The notes beneath the pieces were generated by a model that saw only the letters and a program-made list of their open reading frames with translations, had not been told where the DNA came from and made no database searches. DNA of 64,000 bases. Origin: Mycolicibacterium frederiksbergense (GTDB taxonomy: Bacteria > Actinomycetota > Actinomycetes > Mycobacteriales > Mycobacteriaceae). Numbering within the stretch: the first letter of the stretch is position 1; each line of letters opens with the position of its first letter. Made by a program: the position numbers and the translations under genes. Where the stretch lies: NCBI RefSeq assembly GCF_029893345.1, contig NZ_JARXVE010000003.1, forward strand, positions 434,001-498,000. The letters are read 5' to 3'. Shown here piece after piece: positions 56,387-64,000 of this stretch.

Positions 56387-56674
56387 ATGACAGAACAGGT
56401 TTGGAATTTCGCCGGGATCGAGGGCGGCTCCGCTGAGATCCAGGGCGCCGTGGGCACCACCGCCGGTCTGCTGGACGAGGGCAAGGGTTCGCTCGCCTCG
56501 CTCGCCTCGGCGTGGGGCGGCTCCGGCTCGGAGGCCTACCAGGCCGTTCAGACCCGCTGGGACAGCACCGCGAACGAGCTGAACCAGGCTCTGCAGAATC
56601 TCGCCCAGACCATCAGCGAGGCGGGACAGACCATGTCCCAGACCGAGGCTGGCGTCACGGGAATGTTTGCGTAA
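56387..56674 (+). CDS. esxA: EsxA (ESAT-6 homolog)
   Basis: A 95-residue WXG100 protein with the motif W43-G-G45. [20 protein letters not shown] is typical ESAT-6. It ends [10 protein letters not shown], like the M. tuberculosis protein. It lies 30 bases after esxB with AACGGAGAC as ribosome-binding site. In M. tuberculosis the complex is linked to membrane damage; in environmental species ESX-1 is linked to conjugal DNA transfer, which may be the relevant role here. Confidence 0.97.
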   Translation: MTEQVWNFAGIEGGSAEIQGAVGTTAGLLDEGKGSLASLASAWGGSGSEAYQAVQTRWDSTANELNQALQNLAQTISEAGQTMSQTEAGVTGMFA

Positions 56675-56687
56675 TAGACGCATGCGA

Positions 56688-56736
56688 TGGTGGGCGGGAA
56701 CTCGGTTCATCTTCTGATGGCCGAACCCGCCCACCA
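56688..56736 (+). terminator. Long hairpin between esxA and espI
   Basis: TGGTGGGCGGG (56688-56698) and CCCGCCCACCA (56726-56736) are an exact 11-base inverted repeat; an inner CGG/CCG pairing can extend the stem. No U tract follows. Placed 14 bases after the esxA stop, it can act as a partial terminator or 3' stabiliser, setting esxBA expression above that of espI-eccD1. Confidence 0.6.
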
Positions 56737-56790
56737 CTTGTGCTTGGGTGTAATGATCTGACCATCTGTTTGACTATCTGAGGGGTCCCC

Positions 56791-58215
56791 ATGTCGGCCG
56801 ACTATGACCGGCTCTTTCATTCGTCGGAACCGGGTAAACCGGTCGAGGACGCCACCATCATGGTGGACAGAGATGCCATCCTGAAGGCCACCGCGGCAAC
56901 GCCGCCATCACCGGTTCCGGTTGGGGAGACCAGCTCCACGGAGGTGCCCGTGGCCCCCGCCGCACCGACTCAAACTCAGGCTGCCGCCCCGCCGCGGCAC
57001 GCGGAAACCGCGCCGCAGATGCCGGCGCCGATGCCGCAGCCGCCGGCGAGTGCGCCGCAGTGGCCGCAGAATTCAATGCTGCGGGCCCCGCAGCAGCAGT
57101 CTGCTCCGGGCGCACGGCACGAGCAGGCCCAGGCCATGCCCGGTCCGGTGGCGCGCGTCGCGCCCGGCCCGGCGCCGTCGCAGTTCGCCAATATGGACCC
57201 CGAGATCAGCGGGGTGTGGCGCGCGGGTCAGGCGATCGCCACCCCCAGCCAGCCCGGACCCACCTCGGCGGCGATGATGGGCAACCACCGCGCGATCGAT
57301 GCGCTGTCGCACGTCGGGGTCAAGACCGGGGTGAAGATGCCGTCCCAGCGGGGATGGCGGCACTGGTTGTATCTGACTACCCGGATCAACCTGGGTCTGT
57401 CGCCGGATGAGATCTACGAACTCGAGCTGCACAGCCGGATCCGGCGAAATGCCCGCGATTCCTACCAAATCGGCGTCTTCGGTCTGAAGGGCGGCGTCGG
57501 CAAGACCGCGGTCACGGTTGCGCTGGGATCGGCGATGGCCAAGGTCCGTGGTGACCGCATCCTGGCGATCGACGCCGACCCCGACGGCGGCAACCTGGCA
57601 GACCGGGCCGGACGGCAGTCCGCGGCGACCATCAACGATCTGCTCGCCGACCAGGAATTGTCGCGTTACAACGACATTCGTGCGTACACGAGCATGAACG
57701 GGTCGAATCTCGAGGTGCTGTCCTCCGAGGACTACAGCGGCGCGCAGCGCGAGTTCAACGATGAGGACTGGAAGGGCGCCACCGCGCTGGTGTCGCGTTA
57801 CTACAACCTGGTGCTCGCCGACTGCGGGGCCGGTCTGTTCCAGAAGGCTTCTCGCGGAGTGCTTTCGACCGTGTCGGGCATGGTGATCGTGGCGAGCGCC
57901 TCGATCGACGGGGCCCGGCAGGCCGCCATCACCATGGACTGGTTGCGGCAGAACGGCTATCAGGATCTGCTCGGCCGGTCCTGCGTCGTGATCAACCACG
58001 TCACGCCGGGTAAGGCCAACGTCGACGTCGACGATCTGGTGCAGCAGTTCGAGCGCCACGTTCCCCCCGGCCGGGTGGTTGTGCTGCCGTGGGACAAGCA
58101 CATCGCCGCGGGCACCGAAATCCAGCTGGAGCTGCTCGGCCACACGTTCCAGCGACGCATCACCGAGTTGGCGGCGGCGCTGTCCGACGATTTCGACAGG
58201 CTTGAACGGCGTTGA
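56791..58215 (+). CDS. espI: EspI, ParA-like ESX-1 regulator ATPase
   Basis: A 474-residue protein. The N-terminal ~170 residues are Pro/Ala/Gln-rich (PQMPAPMPQPPASAPQWPQN). The C-terminal part is a MinD/ParA-like ATPase with deviant Walker A KGGVGKT at 233-239 and LAIDADPDGGNLADRAG. In M. tuberculosis EspI down-tunes ESX-1 secretion when ATP is low and needs its nucleotide site. It is shorter than the 666-residue M. tuberculosis protein, mainly in the Pro-rich part. It starts with ATG at 56791 and overlaps eccD1 by four bases. Confidence 0.9.
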   Translation: MSADYDRLFHSSEPGKPVEDATIMVDRDAILKATAATPPSPVPVGETSSTEVPVAPAAPTQTQAAAPPRHAETAPQMPAPMPQPPASAPQWPQNSMLRAPQQQSAPGARHEQAQAMPGPVARVAPGPAPSQFANMDPEISGVWRAGQAIATPSQPGPTSAAMMGNHRAIDALSHVGVKTGVKMPSQRGWRHWLYLTTRINLGLSPDEIYELELHSRIRRNARDSYQIGVFGLKGGVGKTAVTVALGSAMAKVRGDRILAIDADPDGGNLADRAGRQSAATINDLLADQELSRYNDIRAYTSMNGSNLEVLSSEDYSGAQREFNDEDWKGATALVSRYYNLVLADCGAGLFQKASRGVLSTVSGMVIVASASIDGARQAAITMDWLRQNGYQDLLGRSCVVINHVTPGKANVDVDDLVQQFERHVPPGRVVVLPWDKHIAAGTEIQLELLGHTFQRRITELAAALSDDFDRLERR

Positions 58216-59744
58216 CCTCCACCGCCGCTACCGCAGACGCGTCGAGTGTGACGCCGGGCAGGCCGTCCACCACCAGGGTCACCATCCTCACCGGTAAACG
58301 GATGACGGACTTGGTGTTGCCGGCCGCCGCGTCGATCGAGACCTACATCGACGAGACCGTGAGTGTGCTCGGCGAACTGCTCGAGGACACCCCGAAGGAC
58401 ACCCTCGCCGGATTCGATTTCTCCGAGCAGGGCATGTGGGCGTTCGCCCGCCCGGGCGCGCCGCCGTTGAAGGCCGACGAATCCTTGGACGACGCCGGAG
58501 TTGTCGACGGCTCGTTGTTGACCTTGGTCTCGGTCACCCGTACCGAGCGGTACCGCCCGTTGGTCGAGGACGTGATCGACGCGATCGCGGTGCTCGACGA
58601 ATCGCCAGTGTTCGACCGCACTGCGCTGAATCGCTTTGTCGGTCTGGCCATTCCCGTGGTCGCCACCGCCATCACGGTGATGTCGGTGCTGTCCTTCAGT
58701 GCCGCCGGCCAGCACTGGTGGTGGGCGCTGGTACTCGGGCTGTTCGGTCTGGGCCTGCTGGGTGCCGGCTACGCCGCGCAAAGCCGTTACAACAACCTCG
58801 ATTTGGCCGAGAGCCTGCTGCTCGGCGGGACGATTGTGTTGGCGGGTGCCGCGGGGCTGGCCGTGCCGCTGCCCTATCACGCCGATTCCCTTGGTGCACC
58901 GCAGATCGCCGGGGCCGGTGCGGTGGTGCTGCTGTTGACCTTGGCCACCCGTGGTGGTCCGCGTCAACGTGCCGAGGTGGCCTCGTTCGTCGCGGTGCTG
59001 GCCATCGCCATCACCGGTGCGGCGATCGCGTTCGGGTACGACGGCGGAGCGTGGGTGCCCGCTGGTGCGATCGCCTTCGGTCTGATCGTGGTGACCAATG
59101 CCGCGAAACTCACTGTCGCCGTTGCCCGTATCGCCCTGCCACCGATCCCGGCGCCCGGTGAGACGGTGTCCAACGACGAGCTGCTGGACCCGGTCATCAC
59201 GCCCGAGGAAGTTGACGAGCAGTCGCCGACCTGGCGGGCCATCATCGCCTCGGTGCCGGAATCGGCTGCGCGGTTGCAGGAGCGAAGCCTGCTGACCCGC
59301 CAACTGTTGATCGGTTTCCTGTCGGCTGGTGCGCTGGTGCTGTCGGTCGGTGCGATTGCCGTTGTGGTGCAAGGACACTTCTTCGTGCACAGCATGATCG
59401 TGGCTGCGTTGGTGGCCATCATCTGTGGGTTCCGGTCCCGGCTGTACGCCGAGCGGTGGTGCTCCTGGGCGCTGCTCGCGGCGGCGATCGCGGTGCCCAC
59501 CGGCGTCATGGTGCGGTTGTGCCTGTGGAATCCGGGCGATGCCTGGCTGGTGCTGGCCATCTACACGGCTTTGGGATTGGTCGCGGTGATCGCGGTCGGC
59601 GCCACCGACGGTGTGCGCCGGGTGTCGCCGGTGACCAAGCGCATCCTGGAGCTGGCTGACGGCGCTGCGATTGCTGCGGTGATCCCGCTGCTGCTGTGGA
59701 TCGCCGGCGTGTACGACCTGCTGCGGAATCTGCGGTTGCACTAG
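58212..59744 (+). CDS. eccD1: ESX-1 membrane channel component EccD1
   Basis: A 510-residue protein (M. tuberculosis 511). An N-terminal ubiquitin-like domain at ~20-105 (TRVTILTGKRMTDLVLPAAA) precedes about eleven transmembrane helices from residue ~138 onward, and IALPPIPAPGETVSNDELLD lies in the central cytoplasmic loop. It is the main membrane-spanning subunit of the secretion pore. The TTG at 58212, overlapping the espI stop, gives the family length; a GTG at 58248 would remove 12 residues. Confidence 0.95.
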   Translation: MTSTAATADASSVTPGRPSTTRVTILTGKRMTDLVLPAAASIETYIDETVSVLGELLEDTPKDTLAGFDFSEQGMWAFARPGAPPLKADESLDDAGVVDGSLLTLVSVTRTERYRPLVEDVIDAIAVLDESPVFDRTALNRFVGLAIPVVATAITVMSVLSFSAAGQHWWWALVLGLFGLGLLGAGYAAQSRYNNLDLAESLLLGGTIVLAGAAGLAVPLPYHADSLGAPQIAGAGAVVLLLTLATRGGPRQRAEVASFVAVLAIAITGAAIAFGYDGGAWVPAGAIAFGLIVVTNAAKLTVAVARIALPPIPAPGETVSNDELLDPVITPEEVDEQSPTWRAIIASVPESAARLQERSLLTRQLLIGFLSAGALVLSVGAIAVVVQGHFFVHSMIVAALVAIICGFRSRLYAERWCSWALLAAAIAVPTGVMVRLCLWNPGDAWLVLAIYTALGLVAVIAVGATDGVRRVSPVTKRILELADGAAIAAVIPLLLWIAGVYDLLRNLRLH

Positions 59745-59826
59745 GCGCTTTGGGAGGGGCCTGCTGCCTACTGCGAGGTTTCGTCGGGCGGACAGCGCCG
59801 CGGAGCATTTCCCGAGAGCAACGCAC

Positions 59827-59855
59827 TGGTCGCGATCATTAAGTCGCAGCGACCA
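59827..59855. terminator. Small inverted repeat after eccD1
   Basis: TGGTCGC (59827-59833) and GCGACCA (59849-59855) form a seven-base stem with a 15-base loop in the 166-base gap between eccD1 and the lipoprotein gene. Weak evidence for a terminator or operator. Confidence 0.3.
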
Positions 59856-59910
59856 TTCCGTGCATTTCGCGGGACTGCGGGCAGGCGGCGCGGCAAGGGG
59901 GCGATCAGGT

Positions 59911-60252
59911 ATGAGAATTGGTTCACACGCGACGCGATCTTCGTTCGCGGCAGCGTTGTTGGTCATGGCTATGGCGCTGGGCGCATGTTCGGCGCACTTC
60001 GATGTCGGTCGGACGAAGGCAGTATCCAAAGATCAGCTGGCGGACATCGTTAAGCAGAAACTTGAGGCCCAGGTGGGCGCCGAAGCCGATTCGGTGGTGT
60101 GCGAGGGCAATCTCTCGGCCAAGGTGGGTGCCACGCAACGGTGTGTGCTCACCGATGGCAGCAAGAAGTACGGGGTGACCGCAACGGCCACATCGGTCGA
60201 CGGGGACAACGTCAAATTTGATATCGACGTCGACGATAAGCCGATGAAGTGA
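59911..60252 (+). CDS. Small lipoprotein, DUF4333-like
   Basis: A 113-residue exported lipoprotein. It starts MRIGSHATRSSFAAALLVMA at ATG 59911 and has a hydrophobic signal segment and a lipobox ending LGAC, placing the lipidated Cys near residue 26. Two further cysteines (VVCEGN and QRCVLTD) frame a small beta-rich domain, the pattern of the mycobacterial DUF4333 family. No function is known for that family. Its place after eccD1 suggests, but does not show, a link to ESX-1. A frame starting at 59860 lacks support. Confidence 0.75.
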   Translation: MRIGSHATRSSFAAALLVMAMALGACSAHFDVGRTKAVSKDQLADIVKQKLEAQVGAEADSVVCEGNLSAKVGATQRCVLTDGSKKYGVTATATSVDGDNVKFDIDVDDKPMK

Positions 60253-60395
60253 GTGCATATTCACGTCGCTTTGAACGCCATGTGACCTGCGGACCCGCCA
60301 TTGGCCGCGCTGAACCGGGGCCGCTAGGGGGTGCAGTTTGTGCATTCGCGGTGCTGAGTGCTCGGGTAGCATTTTGCTGAACTACTGGTAGAGGG

Positions 60396-60409
60396 GACCG
60401 TCGACGGTC
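60396..60409. promoter_or_regulatory. Perfect 14-bp palindrome upstream of the espJ-like gene
   Basis: GACCGTCGACGGTC is self-complementary and lies 127 bases before the GTG at 60536, in a 283-base gap without genes. Candidate operator for the espJ-like transcription unit. Confidence 0.4.
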
Positions 60410-60535
60410 GCCGTTGGAGTGTTGTGTTTGGCGGCCGTAGCCACGCTGTCGCGTACCGGCGTCTAGCCGGGTGTTCGAAGCGACCGGTGGACTTGGTCGG
60501 TGGGTTTCCTCGCGTCTAGTTGATGGGGGTGTGCG

Positions 60536-61324
60536 GTGACTGGTGAGTTGCGGGTCAATATTGCCGAGCTGAGGGCGGGTGCCCTGGGCTTTAAAGATGC
60601 GGCCGACGCGCTCCCGGATCCGCCGAGCGCGTTTCCTTCGCTGGGTACAGATCGGTTGGCGCAGGCGTTGACCAGCCGCACCAATGAGGTGGAGTCGTCG
60701 CTGCACGACACGATGCCGACAACCAGAAGCGATGCGCGCACGACGGCGACCAACATTGGCACGGCTGCTGACCGGTATGAGAAGACCGACCAGCAGGCCC
60801 ACAGTGATGTCAATGCCCGGTTGGCTGAATTCGATTCGAAATTCGGTTCGTCGAGTGGCGGTGGTGGGGCCATGGATGCGATGGGCCAATTCGGTCAACT
60901 CATGCAGATGCCAATGCAAATGGCTCAACAGCTGGGCCAGGTGCCTATGCAGATGGCTCAACAGTTGGGCCAGATTCCGCAGACGATCATGCAGGGTGTG
61001 CAGCAGTTCGGCCAGATGGGTGGTGGGCTCGGCCAAGGCGGTGCGGGGGCAGAAGGCTCCGGTGCAGGTAGTCCTGGCGGGTTTGGGTCTGGTGCAAAGC
61101 AAGAAGGTCAAGAAGGCTCTGCCAACGACGAGGACCACGACGACCGGGGTGAGCGAAAAGACCAGGGGGAGCAGCGTGACGGTGCTGCGGCACCTGATGG
61201 CGGTGCACAGCGAGCGCCGGCGGCTGGACCGTCGGAGGAGGCTGCGCCCTCTGGGCCGAAGGTCGAGGCTGCGCCGGCCCAGCCTCCGCGCCGACCGCCG
61301 GTTGATCCTTCAGTGTTGTTGTGA
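60536..61324 (+). CDS. espJ: EspJ-like ESX-1 secretion-associated protein
   Basis: A 262-residue protein. Residues 1-90 resemble the WXG100-like helical hairpin of EspF/EspJ (MTGELRVNIAELRAGALGFK) with export motif YEKTD (Y-x3-D) at ~81. Then follow a Met/Gln repeat tract (MQMPMQMAQQLGQVPMQMAQ), Gly-rich and acidic stretches and a Pro-rich end. Y-x3-D position, length (EspJ 280) and location after eccD1 favour EspJ. The start is GTG at 60536. Confidence 0.7.
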   Translation: MTGELRVNIAELRAGALGFKDAADALPDPPSAFPSLGTDRLAQALTSRTNEVESSLHDTMPTTRSDARTTATNIGTAADRYEKTDQQAHSDVNARLAEFDSKFGSSSGGGGAMDAMGQFGQLMQMPMQMAQQLGQVPMQMAQQLGQIPQTIMQGVQQFGQMGGGLGQGGAGAEGSGAGSPGGFGSGAKQEGQEGSANDEDHDDRGERKDQGEQRDGAAAPDGGAQRAPAAGPSEEAAPSGPKVEAAPAQPPRRPPVDPSVLL

Positions 61325-61355
61325 CCAACAGTTCTTTTGATGTGAAGGTGTGTTG

Positions 61356-62507
61356 ATGACTCTTCCTCCCCAGGGGCCGTACGGTGCGCAACCCTCCGGG
61401 GGTGGTGGACCGCAGTGGGGTGGACCACCAACCCAAGGCCCCGGTCCTCAACCGCAATACGGGCAGCCAGGCGCACCTTGGGCTCAGCAACCGCAATGGG
61501 GTGCTCCACCCCCGAACAGGGGCGGTAAGGGCAAGTGGATCCTGGTGGGTCTCGCTCTTGTCGCGATCATTGCCGTCAGCATCGTCGGTACCGTTCTTGT
61601 ACTGCGCCCAGACCCAGGTGGCGGTAACGGTCAGCAGTCCAATACGGCCAACGGTGCGTCCGAATTTGCGAGTGCTAATGACACCGGACCGGCCAATATA
61701 ATTACTGAAGAATCCACATGCGACGCATGGGGCGCCATTTCTCGCGACATGTCTGCGGCAGTCCCTGAATGGGATAATCAGGATTACTCGATTCCTGCAG
61801 TGGAATGGACCCCCGAACAGCGGGCGGTGTTTGATAAGAAAAGTGCTGCGCTGACTAGTGCCGTCAAAAAGGCGGGCGACCTCGCAAAGCGCACACCGCA
61901 TCGAGTCATGCGTGAACTGTACAATCAATACATCGCTTACTCGCAAGCATTAATTGACTCAATTCCGTCGTACGCGGCCTCCGACGACAACATTGTCGGA
62001 GCCTCCAACAAAATTTTTTCGACGCTGAATGTGGTCTGTTCCGCAATCGATTACCGCGTAGCGCAGAAAAGTGCTCCATTGATATCGGATCCGTCGCCTC
62101 CATCGGATGTGCAGGCGGTGAATCAAGGTAGCTCGGAACCGAAGCGATTTCTCGACGGTAGTAACTCTGCCTGCGGTGAGTGGATCTCTATGGTTGAGCG
62201 CTTCGATAAAGACACCGAGGCCTGGCGCGCTCTCGACGCAAAAATTCCGGCAACGGAATGGACTCCTGAGCACAAGGCTATCGTCGACGCAGTTAAGCCG
62301 GTGATGGTCGCCAACAGTGACGATATGGAGAAACTGGGCCGGGAAAGTGGCAATCCAGTCTGGGAGGATCTCGCGGTCTTCGCTGCCCAGTATAGGCGCG
62401 CCTTTGTCGAGAACATCCCAAGTTATACGGTGACCGATAATTTTCTATCTGCGGTAGCTGCTTATCTCTCCGTAGCCATTAAGTGGGCGTGTAAGGCTGA
62501 GTCGTGA
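61356..62507 (+). CDS. Membrane-anchored protein with a duplicated Cys-bounded domain
   Basis: A 383-residue protein that I do not recognise as a named family. Residues 1-58 are a Gly/Pro/Gln-rich cytoplasmic tail; one transmembrane helix covers ~61-82 (WILVGLALVAIIAVSIVGTV). The outer part holds two copies of a ~107-residue domain, each starting and ending with Cys: C122-C228 and C273-C379, with identical 106-residue spacing. Shared blocks are VEWTPEQRAV / TEWTPEHKAI and IDSIPSYAASDD / VENIPSYTVTDN. Bases are less GC-rich than the neighbours. ATG 61356 is used (GTG 61350 possible). It lies between EspJ- and EspK-like genes and overlaps the latter by four bases, so it is probably part of the ESX-1 accessory set. 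Confidence 0.75.
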   Translation: MTLPPQGPYGAQPSGGGGPQWGGPPTQGPGPQPQYGQPGAPWAQQPQWGAPPPNRGGKGKWILVGLALVAIIAVSIVGTVLVLRPDPGGGNGQQSNTANGASEFASANDTGPANIITEESTCDAWGAISRDMSAAVPEWDNQDYSIPAVEWTPEQRAVFDKKSAALTSAVKKAGDLAKRTPHRVMRELYNQYIAYSQALIDSIPSYAASDDNIVGASNKIFSTLNVVCSAIDYRVAQKSAPLISDPSPPSDVQAVNQGSSEPKRFLDGSNSACGEWISMVERFDKDTEAWRALDAKIPATEWTPEHKAIVDAVKPVMVANSDDMEKLGRESGNPVWEDLAVFAAQYRRAFVENIPSYTVTDNFLSAVAAYLSVAIKWACKAES

Positions 62508-64000
62508 GTGCGGTTGCGGGTCCCACGCACACCGGTCCAGTACTGCTGGACGACGTTTCAGATCTCTTCGCGCTGGGTTTCGAACAAATTGCACAGCCGG
62601 GCGTCGACGGCAAAGACGAGTACATAAATATTATGATGGGTCCGGGCGCCTGGCCGGAGTTCGACGAGTCAGTGTTCGAACAGCGCAAAGAAATGCTGAG
62701 CGGTATCAAATCGAGGGTAACTCAGGCCCGCGCGGTTTGGGATGCTGTCCATGCGACCATATTCAATGGTCTGTTTGTGTGGGTCGGTGATAGCGCGTCC
62801 GCCGCGGCAGCGAAAGCCGATCAACACAGCAAGGCCATGCAGGAGATCGAAAAGCAACTCGCGGACGCCATGGAATGGTGCGCTAATGCCTGGTTGACAA
62901 CCAGATTGGCGAAAAAAGCGATCGCCGATTATGTAGAGCTCAAGAGGAACGAAATTAAGAATCTCATAGATAAGGCGGAGGAGGGGACGGAAAAAGATGA
63001 CGCCAAAGATGCCGGGAAGAGGATAGCCGAGCAGGTATACCTAGAAAACAAGAAATTCCTCGACAACCTCGCCGACAGCTTGAGTGGAAAAACCGAGGCG
63101 GCCGGATCTCCGCAGTCTGAGAGTCACGCCGCCGCACCTCTCGACAATGGGAACGGGGCATCAGGTGCGGGTCAAGTCGGCAGCGGGGAGTCAGGGTCAG
63201 GTAACTCACCGTCCGTATCATTCGCGGGCAACACGACGCAGAAGCAACCGCAATCCGGCGATAGTGGGGCAGCGGATGGTGATGCTGAGGCGGTAGCTGC
63301 GGCGACTGGTGGGCAGGGTGACAATAAGGGCGAGTCGGCCCAGGCCCCGGGCCCGGCTGTTGGTGGTGATGCTGAGGCGGTAGCTGCGGCGACTGGTGGG
63401 CAGGGTGACAATAAGGGCGAGTCGGCCCCGGGCCCGGCTGTTGGTGGTGATGCTGAGGCGGTAGCTGCGGCGACTGGTGGGCAGGGTGACAATAAGGGCG
63501 AGTCGGCCCAGGCCCCGCCTGCGGTATTCATGCCACCAAGTGGCCAGCCCACACTTGGTGGGAGGCCTCCCACCCCAAGTGCTTCCGGCACGCCAAGTGC
63601 TCCGGTAGCGTCTGCGACCCCAAGTCTTACCGGCGCCCCCAGCGCCGCGAGCAGTGCGTTGAGTGGCGGATCGTCCTCTGGCGCAGGCGCGGGGATGGAT
63701 CCGTCGAAGGCAGCAGGCGCGGCGGACGGGCTGGCCGGTCGCGCGCCGGCCGATCCAATGAAGGCTTTCTCGCAGCCTCTTGCGGATCCGGCGGGGACTC
63801 CGGTTCACGCTGCCTCTGCTGGCGGGGCTGCGCCGCCTCCGTTGGCGCCGTCTCCGGTGGTTCCGGCAGGTGATGCGATGGCGCCGGCGAGTTCGACCTC
63901 GGCGCCGACGGCGCTCAGTAGCGCTCAGACCCCTGCGGCGCCCTTGCAGGCTCCGTCGTCGGGTGGCTCGATGGGCATGGGTGGTGGCGGCATGCCGATG
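62504..64000 (+). CDS. espK: EspK-like ESX-1 secretion-associated protein (3' end outside window)
   Basis: At least 499 residues; the window ends inside the gene. The start is GTG at 62504, overlapping the previous stop (GTGA). The N-terminus resembles EspK: MGPGAWPEFDESVFEQRKEM aligns with the LDPGGW...D...F block, and LFVWVGDSAS holds a WXG turn (W-V-G). After ~190 helical residues comes a low-complexity Gly/Ser/Ala/Pro tract with a threefold repeat (63278-63520), then a Pro/Ala-rich linker. A C-terminal EspK domain would lie outside. In M. marinum EspK binds EspB and aids its secretion. The N-terminal part is relatively AT-rich. Confidence 0.65.
   Translation, partial: MSAVAGPTHTGPVLLDDVSDLFALGFEQIAQPGVDGKDEYINIMMGPGAWPEFDESVFEQRKEMLSGIKSRVTQARAVWDAVHATIFNGLFVWVGDSASAAAAKADQHSKAMQEIEKQLADAMEWCANAWLTTRLAKKAIADYVELKRNEIKNLIDKAEEGTEKDDAKDAGKRIAEQVYLENKKFLDNLADSLSGKTEAAGSPQSESHAAAPLDNGNGASGAGQVGSGESGSGNSPSVSFAGNTTQKQPQSGDSGAADGDAEAVAAATGGQGDNKGESAQAPGPAVGGDAEAVAAATGGQGDNKGESAPGPAVGGDAEAVAAATGGQGDNKGESAQAPPAVFMPPSGQPTLGGRPPTPSASGTPSAPVASATPSLTGAPSAASSALSGGSSSGAGAGMDPSKAAGAADGLAGRAPADPMKAFSQPLADPAGTPVHAASAGGAAPPPLAPSPVVPAGDAMAPASSTSAPTALSSAQTPAAPLQAPSSGGSMGMGGGGMPM
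63278..63520 (+). repeat. Three tandem repeats of ~27-29 codons in espK-like gene
   Basis: Units start at 63278, 63365 and 63446 (87, 81 and about 75 bases). The protein unit begins GDAEAVAAATGGQGDNKGES and goes on with A(QA)PGPAVG. The second unit lacks the six bases for Gln-Ala. The units are otherwise nearly identical at the base level, a sign of recent slippage or recombination. Confidence 0.9.

Noticed and set aside
63278..63520. Regular repeats that could suggest a CRISPR array
   Set aside because: The units are contiguous, in frame, without spacers, and lie inside the espK-like coding region.

Overview
The window is high-GC actinobacterial DNA from a Mycobacterium/Mycolicibacterium chromosome. 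It joins two classical mycobacterial loci: a glycopeptidolipid (GPL) biosynthesis cluster (about 1-29.6 kb) and an ESX-1 type VII secretion locus with its regulator whiB6 (about 38.1-64 kb). Having GPL genes and ESX-1 together points to a GPL-producing environmental, M. smegmatis-like species. It does not point to M. tuberculosis (no GPL) or M. abscessus (no ESX-1). The species itself cannot be read from the sequence.

GPL region. A leftward, truncated rmlA (dTDP-sugar supply) is followed by three family-1 glycosyltransferases, one MycE-like and three TylF/MycF-like O-methyltransferases, and an Fmt-like O-methyltransferase. Then comes the tight operon mbtH-mps1-mps2-gap. Mps1 reads C-A-T-E-C-A-T-E-C and Mps2 reads A-T-E-C-A-T-R. 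The binding-pocket residues I read from the four A domains fit Phe, Thr, Ala, Ala, and the terminal reductase fits release as alaninol, so the product is the D-Phe-D-alloThr-D-Ala-L-alaninol core. The tailoring enzymes would glycosylate and methylate it, and Gap would help move it to the envelope.

Linker region (29.6-38.1 kb). This holds a LigB/YgiD-type dioxygenase and a compact three-gene unit: an FN3-like protein, a GAP1-like protein, and a zinc-ribbon P-loop GTPase. The unit resembles predicted but uncharacterised bacterial GTPase/conflict systems and is the best candidate here for an under-described system. A PPOX/F420 oxidoreductase, a pirin, a tiny protein made of two DivIVA-type motifs, and a strongly structured intergenic segment follow.

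ESX-1 region. whiB6 (leftward) is separated from a double-HTH regulator by a motif-rich control region. A leftward EspI-like ParA ATPase and an IS200/IS605-type element (broken tnpA, apparently intact tnpB) precede the rightward run espE-espF-espG1-espH-eccA1-eccB1-eccCa1-eccCb1-PE35-PPE68-esxB-esxA-espI-eccD1. After that come a small lipoprotein, an EspJ-like protein, a membrane protein with a duplicated Cys-bounded domain, and an EspK-like protein cut by the window end. EccB/Ca/Cb/D are the membrane machine, EccA1 and EspG1 the cytosolic chaperones, and EsxA/B, PE35/PPE68 and the Esp proteins the substrates. eccE1, mycP1 and espB are not in the window.
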